DNA of 64,000 nt from CALKZN01 sp964633815. Its GTDB lineage: Bacteria; Pseudomonadota; Gammaproteobacteria; Arenicellales; Arenicellaceae. A program made the position numbers and the translations under genes. The stretch spans positions 36,700 to 100,699 of the forward strand of contig CAZWHW010000004.1 in the NCBI GenBank assembly GCA_964633815.1, read 5' to 3'. Below are positions 58,906 through 64,000 of this stretch, piece by piece; positions within the stretch are counted from its first letter, which is position 1, and every line of letters begins with the position of its first letter. The notes below the pieces were generated by a model. It was not told where the DNA came from, ran no database searches, and saw only the letters and a program-made list of their open reading frames with translations.

Positions 58906-61620
58906 TTATGTTGTTTGCTCAGGTTGAGTGTCGAGTGCTGCACAAATAGAGCGACTAACTTTCACCATGGTTGATTTATCAGTTATTAAACTACCATCAC
59001 GCAAAGTGATGAAAAAAGTGTCTTCGGCACGTTCGCCGAAAGTAGAAATACGTGCATTTACTAGGCGAATGTTATTGCCTAATAAACACAATGCGACTTT
59101 ATGAAGCAGTCCGGGTTGGTTCTGTGCCACGACTTCCATGATTGTATGGTTTTCATTGTTATTGAAAAACTGCACATCTGGCTTGATTGGAAAATGTTTC
59201 ATGGCTCGCGAAACATAAGTTCGCTTGATTTTTGGAGTGGTCTTGGCTAAATGACGGCTGAAACGAAATTCCATCATGCCGGCATGAACTTCCTTGGAAA
59301 TAAATTCTAAATAATCAGTTTTATGAGCGTGTTCAGAATCAGTTGGCATGCAAATAAAGTTGTAAAAACCATAGCCTGCGATTGAGCGATTCATGCGTGC
59401 ATCCATAATGTCAATATCAGCCTTATCTAGCGATCCTGTTACTTCGCTGAGTAAAAATTTGGTTTCCGCGGCGAAAACAAAAATTTGCAATGCTTCATAA
59501 ATCTCCGAATAACGAACAGATACAATGGGAGTATCAATTGCACTTGAATTCGATAATGATTCAATATGCCAAGCGATATGTTTTGGTTGGAAATGCAGAA
59601 AATAATCTTCATCTAAGGTGTTCCAAACTCCATCAACTAATTCTTGTGAAAATGGTCTTTGATTATTTGTGTTTGTTTCTTCTTGCAAAATTTTCAGTGC
59701 TTCTCGTTTTACCTCTTGGATATTGTCAGTATTATCTTGCGGAGCAACACCTTGGCGCAGCATTCGACTAGCAATGTGATAAAGGCTTTCGAGTAATTGT
59801 CCTTTCCACGCATTCCAAACCTTAGGGCTGGTGGCTCGTATGTCAGCAATAGTCAGTAAATACAAATTATCTAAATGTTCTTGATCACCGACTACATCTA
59901 AGAATTCACGAATGACCTCTGGGTCATTGATATCTCGTCGTTGCGCGAAATGCGACATGAATAGGTGATATTGCACTAGCCATGAAACAAGTTTGGCATC
60001 ATATTCACTGAGTTGATGATTAATGCAAAAATCATAAGCATCAACCATTCCGAGTTCAGAATGATCACCACCACGACCTTTGGCAATATCATGAAAAATG
60101 CCAGCGATAAATAAGCGTTCTGGTTTGTACAGTTTACTTAGGATTTCACTCGCTAAAGGAAACTCTTCAGGATGTGTGTCAAAGCGGCGCAGGTTGCGAA
60201 TCAACATTAAGGTGTGCGCATCGACTGTATAGACATGAAATAAATCATGCTGCATTTGCCCGACAATTTTCCCCCAAGCAGTAATGTAGGCGCCTAATAC
60301 GCCATAATCATTCATACGGCGCAGATTGTGTGTTAAGCCGGTTCGGTGTCTGAAAATTTCAATAAATAATGCAATGCAGCGAATATCTTTGCGAAATTTG
60401 GAGTTGATCAGGTTCAAGTTATAACGAATTGCTCGAATGGTATCCGGATGAATATTGTCTATGTTGTTTTGTTGCATCACCAAAAATATTTCCATCAGCG
60501 CGAATGGTTGTTTTTTGAAAACATTTTTATGGCTCATTTCAATTGTGCCATTGCGTATTTGAAAACGATTATTGAGTTCCGTGACTTTAGCTTTTTTGTT
60601 TGTAGGATTTAAAACTTCTAGCCGATAACGCTCAATTAATAGTTCGTTCTGTAGGCTAATATCTTTGACAGTGCGATAATAGCGCTGCATTAATTGCTCG
60701 ACCGCAAGGTTCTTCTCGTTATCTTCATAACCATGTGCAGCTGCAACAGCACGCTGTTGATCAAATAATAATCGATCTTCTCTGCGGTCATTGATAAAAT
60801 GCAGACTGATTCGAAGTTTCCACAAGACATTGCGATTACGAATAAAATTAGTCAAGCCTTGTTCTTTTAAGAAACCCAAATCTAACATTTCTTCATAGGT
60901 TCGACAGCCAAAGCTGCGGTTATAAATCCACAGAATAGTTTGTAGATCGCGCAAGCCTCCAGGGCCTTCTTTTAAATTTGGCTCTAAGTTATAGGCTGTG
61001 TCATGAAATGTTGCGTGTCGTTCATGTTGTTCAGCAAGTTTGCCAACGTAGAATGCTTGGGCTGAAAAAGTGCGCAAATTTCTAACTTTTTCATCCATGA
61101 TCGGCAGCAATGTTTCATCGCCCAATAGATGCCTTGCTTCCATCAAATTTGTGATGGTGCTGATGTCTTGTTTGGCTTCTTTGATGCAATCTTTGATAGA
61201 ACGAACACTGTGACCAACATCTAAACCGATATCCCATAAAAAACGGAGAAACATTTCCGCAAATTTATTGAAATCTGACGACATGTTTTTGTCAGACAAG
61301 ATCATCAGGTCAATATCTGAATACGGGTGGAGTTCACCACGTCCATAGCCACCAACGGCTATTAAAGCAATTTTTTGTTTTTGGTGTGCAGGTAAAAGTT
61401 CGGCATGTTCTTGCCAAGCTAACGTCAAAATTTGGTCAATAAAACGAGTGAGCGCAGAAACAGTATCTGTTGCACTCGCACCTTTAAAATGCTTGTCTCT
61501 TAATGCATCCTTGGCTTGTTTAATCGCTTGTTTGAAAACAGTAATTGAATTGCCGCTTTCAAGATCTTTACGGAACTGTTTTTTATTGAAAATGCTTGTT
61601 TTGGGCGAGCTCATGGACAA
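58906..61620 (-). CDS. glnD: PII uridylyltransferase / uridylyl-removing enzyme
   Basis: Nitrogen sensor that uridylylates and deuridylylates PII proteins in response to glutamine. The 904-residue protein (E. coli 890) has the nucleotidyltransferase motif GGYGRGELHPYSDIDLMIL (near 94-112), the central GlnD region (ATFHDTAYNLEPNLKEGPGGLRDLQ split over 205-229), an HD hydrolase domain with FHDIAKGRGGDHSELG, and two C-terminal ACT domains (VSRAMKHFPIKP onward and NQPGLLHKVALCLLG). It starts three bases after map, so map-glnD is an operon. Confidence 0.98.
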   Translation of the reverse strand: MSMSSPKTSIFNKKQFRKDLESGNSITVFKQAIKQAKDALRDKHFKGASATDTVSALTRFIDQILTLAWQEHAELLPAHQKQKIALIAVGGYGRGELHPYSDIDLMILSDKNMSSDFNKFAEMFLRFLWDIGLDVGHSVRSIKDCIKEAKQDISTITNLMEARHLLGDETLLPIMDEKVRNLRTFSAQAFYVGKLAEQHERHATFHDTAYNLEPNLKEGPGGLRDLQTILWIYNRSFGCRTYEEMLDLGFLKEQGLTNFIRNRNVLWKLRISLHFINDRREDRLLFDQQRAVAAAHGYEDNEKNLAVEQLMQRYYRTVKDISLQNELLIERYRLEVLNPTNKKAKVTELNNRFQIRNGTIEMSHKNVFKKQPFALMEIFLVMQQNNIDNIHPDTIRAIRYNLNLINSKFRKDIRCIALFIEIFRHRTGLTHNLRRMNDYGVLGAYITAWGKIVGQMQHDLFHVYTVDAHTLMLIRNLRRFDTHPEEFPLASEILSKLYKPERLFIAGIFHDIAKGRGGDHSELGMVDAYDFCINHQLSEYDAKLVSWLVQYHLFMSHFAQRRDINDPEVIREFLDVVGDQEHLDNLYLLTIADIRATSPKVWNAWKGQLLESLYHIASRMLRQGVAPQDNTDNIQEVKREALKILQEETNTNNQRPFSQELVDGVWNTLDEDYFLHFQPKHIAWHIESLSNSSAIDTPIVSVRYSEIYEALQIFVFAAETKFLLSEVTGSLDKADIDIMDARMNRSIAGYGFYNFICMPTDSEHAHKTDYLEFISKEVHAGMMEFRFSRHLAKTTPKIKRTYVSRAMKHFPIKPDVQFFNNNENHTIMEVVAQNQPGLLHKVALCLLGNNIRLVNARISTFGERAEDTFFITLRDGSLITDKSTMVKVSRSICAALDTQPEQTT

Positions 61621-61623
61621 AAT

Positions 61624-62391
61624 TTACGAAACTGAATTTTTCGAAGCTGTCAAAATCTCATAGCCGTCAGTTGTAACTAAAATAGTGTGTTCCCATTGAG
61701 CAGAAAGCGATCGATCTCGTGTGACAACAGTCCAGTTGTCAGCTAGCAAACGTGTTTCTTTTCGTCCAGCATTGATCATGGGTTCGATGGTGAAGGTCAT
61801 GCCTTCTTGCAATCTGACGCCTGTTTTTGGTCTGCCATAATGCAGTACTTGAGGTTCTTCATGGAACACTTTACCTATGCCATGGCCGCAATACTCTCGA
61901 ACTACTGAATAATTTTTGTTTTCGGCATGCTGTTGAATCGCATGGCCAATATCACCCAATTGTATGCCAGGTTTAACCATTTCGATGCCGATTAACATAC
62001 ATTCTTTTGCTGTATCACAGATACGTTTGGCCACTGGTGAAACATTGCCAACATAAAACATGCGGCTAGTGTCGCCATGATATTCATCTTTGATGACCGT
62101 AATGTCTATGTTGATGATATCGCCTTTTTTTAGGTGCTTATCGTTCGGAATACCGTGACATATAACATGATTAATAGACGTACATATTGACTTAGGAAAG
62201 CCGTGATAATTCAAGGGTGCTGGAATGGCTTGTTGTTCATTAACAATATAGTCATGGCATATTACGTTGAGTTCGTCAGTCGTGATGCCCGGTTTAACGT
62301 GTTCCTCGATCATATCCAAAACCTCGGAAGCTAATCGCCCTGCAACGCGCATCTTTTCAATTTCATCAGTAGTTTTGAAGGTTATCGCCAT
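61624..62391 (-). CDS. map: Methionine aminopeptidase, type I
   Basis: Removes the initiator methionine from nascent proteins. The 255-residue type Ia enzyme (E. coli 264) has the five metal ligands in family context: INIDITVIKDEYHGDTSRMF (two Asp), YCGHGIGKVFHEEPQVLHYG (His), TIEPMI (Glu) and SAQWEHT (Glu). In many gammaproteobacteria map is next to rpsB, which must lie elsewhere or beyond the region; here the upstream 228 bases are a divergent promoter region shared with the glutathione-transferase gene. Confidence 0.97.
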   Translation of the reverse strand: MAITFKTTDEIEKMRVAGRLASEVLDMIEEHVKPGITTDELNVICHDYIVNEQQAIPAPLNYHGFPKSICTSINHVICHGIPNDKHLKKGDIINIDITVIKDEYHGDTSRMFYVGNVSPVAKRICDTAKECMLIGIEMVKPGIQLGDIGHAIQQHAENKNYSVVREYCGHGIGKVFHEEPQVLHYGRPKTGVRLQEGMTFTIEPMINAGRKETRLLADNWTVVTRDRSLSAQWEHTILVTTDGYEILTASKNSVS

Positions 62392-62619
62392 AATTTAAAA
62401 ACTCAGTTTGTTATAAATTTGCAAACATGCATTTTACTGACTCACTGTGTTTGACTCTAGCGAATTTAGTGTTTTTGGTATTAAAAATAGCGTTTTATGA
62501 TTGTTAGAGTGTAATATCAAATGCTTATTAGTATTTTGGGGCTTTTAATTTCCATAAAGTGTTTATCGGTTTTTATATGGAATTAATAAATGTTTATAAG
62601 TGAAAGGTATTAACTAACT

Positions 62620-63489
62620 ATGACAAATAAAACAAACAATGAATATATTCCACCAAAAGTTTGGCAATGGGATGCTGAGAATGGCGGTAAATGGGCTGGA
62701 ACTAACCGTCCAGTTGCGGGATCCACACATGAAAAAAGTTTGCCGCGAGGCGATCATGGTTTGCAGTTATATTCAATGGCTACGCCAAATGGGGTGAAAG
62801 TCACCGTGATGCTTGAAGAGCTGCTCGCTATTGGTAAAGATGCAGAATATGATGCGTTTTTAATTGATATTAGTGAAGGTGATCAATTTGGTAGTGATTT
62901 TGTTGATATTAATCCAAACTCTAAAATACCTGCGTTGATGGATTATGGTGCCTCCGAACCTATTCGTTTATTTGAGTCAGGTTCTATCTTGTTATATCTG
63001 GCCGAGAAATATGCAGCTTTTATTCCAGAAGAGCCTTCGCTTCGAGCAGAATGTTTGTCATGGTTGTTTTGGCAAATGGGCAGTGCACCTTATCTAGGAG
63101 GAGGGTTTGGACACTTTTATAATTATGCACCTGAAATGTATGAATACCCAATTAATCGTTTTGCAATGGAAGCGAAACGACAATTAGATGTGCTGGATAA
63201 ACATTTAATTGATAAAAAATATATGTGTGGTGATGAATATACTATTGCAGATATAGCGATTTGGCCATGGTACGGTGTTTTGACTTTTGGCACGTTATAT
63301 GACGCAAAAGAATTCCTTGATACAGCGTCATACAAACATCTCAATCGCTGGGCAAAAGAAATACAAGCAAGACCAGCAGTCCAGCGAGGCAGAATTGTCA
63401 ATCGTACATGGGGTGAAGAAAATGAACAGCTTAAAGAGCGCCATAGTGCAGCAGACATTGATAAAGTTTTGAATTTATCAATTTCTTAG
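62620..63489 (+). CDS. yghU: YghU-type glutathione S-transferase (disulfide-bond oxidoreductase)
   Basis: A 289-residue glutathione-dependent protein of the Nu-class GST group. It begins with the YghU-specific extension (YIPPKVWQWDAENGGKWAGTNRPVAGSTHEKSLP split over residues 9-42), followed by the thioredoxin-like domain with VTVMLEEL, NPNSKIPAL and FESGSILLYLAEKY, and the all-helical C-terminal domain. E. coli YghU (288 residues) has disulfide-bond reductase activity. It is a single gene ended by a strong terminator. Confidence 0.95.
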   Translation: MTNKTNNEYIPPKVWQWDAENGGKWAGTNRPVAGSTHEKSLPRGDHGLQLYSMATPNGVKVTVMLEELLAIGKDAEYDAFLIDISEGDQFGSDFVDINPNSKIPALMDYGASEPIRLFESGSILLYLAEKYAAFIPEEPSLRAECLSWLFWQMGSAPYLGGGFGHFYNYAPEMYEYPINRFAMEAKRQLDVLDKHLIDKKYMCGDEYTIADIAIWPWYGVLTFGTLYDAKEFLDTASYKHLNRWAKEIQARPAVQRGRIVNRTWGEENEQLKERHSAADIDKVLNLSIS

Positions 63490-63504
63490 AATTTCATATT
63501 GAAC

Positions 63505-63538
63505 AAAAAAGGCGGTGCTTTTCAGCGCCGCCTTTTTT
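63505..63538. terminator. Bidirectional terminator between yghU and the TRAP permease gene
   Basis: A run of six A followed by GGCGGTGC (63505-63518) pairs with GCGCCGCC followed by six T (63525-63538). The one internal contact is a G-U pair on the plus strand. It serves both convergent genes. Confidence 0.92.
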
Positions 63539-63559
63539 ATTTAATGATGTATTAAGAGC

Positions 63560-64000
63560 TTAGAAAGTGATGACTTCTTTGCCCATAATCAGTGTTGGTA
63601 GCCAAGTCGAAATCGCTGGGATATATGTGACTAACACCAAGAAGAATAGCAATACTAATACAAAAGGTAGTGCTGCTTTAATGACTCTGACCATGCTCAT
63701 GCCAGTGATGCCTGACGTAACAAATAAGTTCAATCCAATTGGCGGCGTGATCATACCAATTTCCATATTCACAACCATCATGATGCCTAAATGAATAGGG
63801 TCTATGCCAAGTTCAATTGCAATTGGAAACACTACAGGTGCAACGATTAGCAATAATCCAGATGGTTCCATAAATTGACCACCAATCAATAATATAATAT
63901 TGACTACAATCAAGAATGTGACCCAATTGAAACCTGCATCAAGCATTAAGCTGGTGATTAAATCAGGAATACGTTCAGACACTAAAACGTGTGAGAAAAC
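63560..64000 (-). CDS. TRAP transporter large permease (DctM-type), C-terminal part
   Basis: The last approximately 147 residues of a TRAP-T large membrane subunit, which drives uptake of organic acids or other solutes together with a periplasmic binding protein and a small permease. The frame stays open to the window edge (VFSHVLVSERIPDLI continues upstream of the GTG near 63982), so the start is outside. Visible features are three to four membrane segments, the FMEPSGLLLIVAPVVFPIAIELGIDPIHLG region and MVVNMEIGMITPPIGLNLFVTSGI, which are typical of DctM C-termini. The dctP and dctQ genes should lie beyond the edge. The substrate cannot be read from this part. Confidence 0.93.
   Translation of the reverse strand, partial: VFSHVLVSERIPDLITSLMLDAGFNWVTFLIVVNIILLIGGQFMEPSGLLLIVAPVVFPIAIELGIDPIHLGIMMVVNMEIGMITPPIGLNLFVTSGITGMSMVRVIKAALPFVLVLLFFLVLVTYIPAISTWLPTLIMGKEVITF

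Noticed and set aside
1..64000. Search for CRISPR arrays, insertion sequences, phage genes, rRNA genes and a replication origin
   Set aside because: No regularly spaced repeats, transposase or integrase motifs, phage structural genes, rRNA sequence or DnaA-box cluster was seen by reading. The three tRNA genes have no attachment-site duplication nearby.

Overview
The window is a 64-kb stretch of a moderately AT-rich gammaproteobacterial chromosome (roughly 40% GC by eye, not computed). The assignment rests on gene order: dnaB-alr-radA, xseB-ispA-dxs, infC-rpmI-rplT-pheS-pheT-ihfA-merR, surE-pcm-yqaA-nlpD, dapA-(bamC position)-purC, and map-glnD-dapD-dapE all follow gammaproteobacterial layouts. 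No phage, insertion sequence, CRISPR array or rRNA operon was seen. The genus cannot be named from the sequence. Class III PHA synthase genes, a Ras-like GTPase operon, a cytochrome c5-like protein and a TRAP transporter would fit a free-living marine or sulfur-oxidising lineage, but that is inference.

Layout. 1-12 kb: replication, repair and cell-wall genes (dnaB end, alr, radA, xthA), hisI, a Gate-domain permease, the isoprenoid block dxs-ispA-xseB, parE and a type IV pilin gene. 12-24 kb: the most distinctive region, a carbon-storage locus. It holds a succinate-semialdehyde dehydrogenase, a ThDP-dependent acetolactate-synthase-like decarboxylase, an iron-type alcohol dehydrogenase, phaE, phaC, a family I CoA-transferase with a C-terminal extension, an alpha/beta hydrolase, a phasin and the repressor PhaR. 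Three repeated PhaR-type operator candidates lie in the phasin promoter and a fourth, weaker one lies before the CoA-transferase. 24-39 kb: uvrB, a yidB-like gene, tRNA-Val, the infC operon (infC apparently starts at ATA), pheST, ihfA, tRNA-Pro, surE-pcm-yqaA-nlpD and hom-thrC. 39-48 kb: a cytochrome c5-like gene, a HerA-like ATPase gene, dodecin-folE, and an operon combining an OmpR-type regulator, a coiled-coil protein, a membrane protein, a Ras-like GTPase, a hybrid histidine kinase and an Hpt protein. 48-64 kb: phospholipid synthesis (psd-pssA), dapA with a 53-residue lipoprotein where bamC normally lies, purC, purL, dapE-dapD-glnD-map, a YghU-type glutathione transferase and the end of a TRAP permease gene.

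How the genes may work together. In the storage locus, a 2-oxoglutarate decarboxylase plus succinate-semialdehyde dehydrogenase would form a bypass of 2-oxoglutarate dehydrogenase. The iron-type dehydrogenase could reduce the same semialdehyde to 4-hydroxybutyrate, the CoA-transferase could activate it, and PhaEC could polymerise it. That would be a compact route from a TCA intermediate to polyhydroxyalkanoate. Each enzyme family is clear from the sequence; the substrates are inferred. The GTPase-phosphorelay operon is the second unusual system: all parts are visible, the output is unknown.
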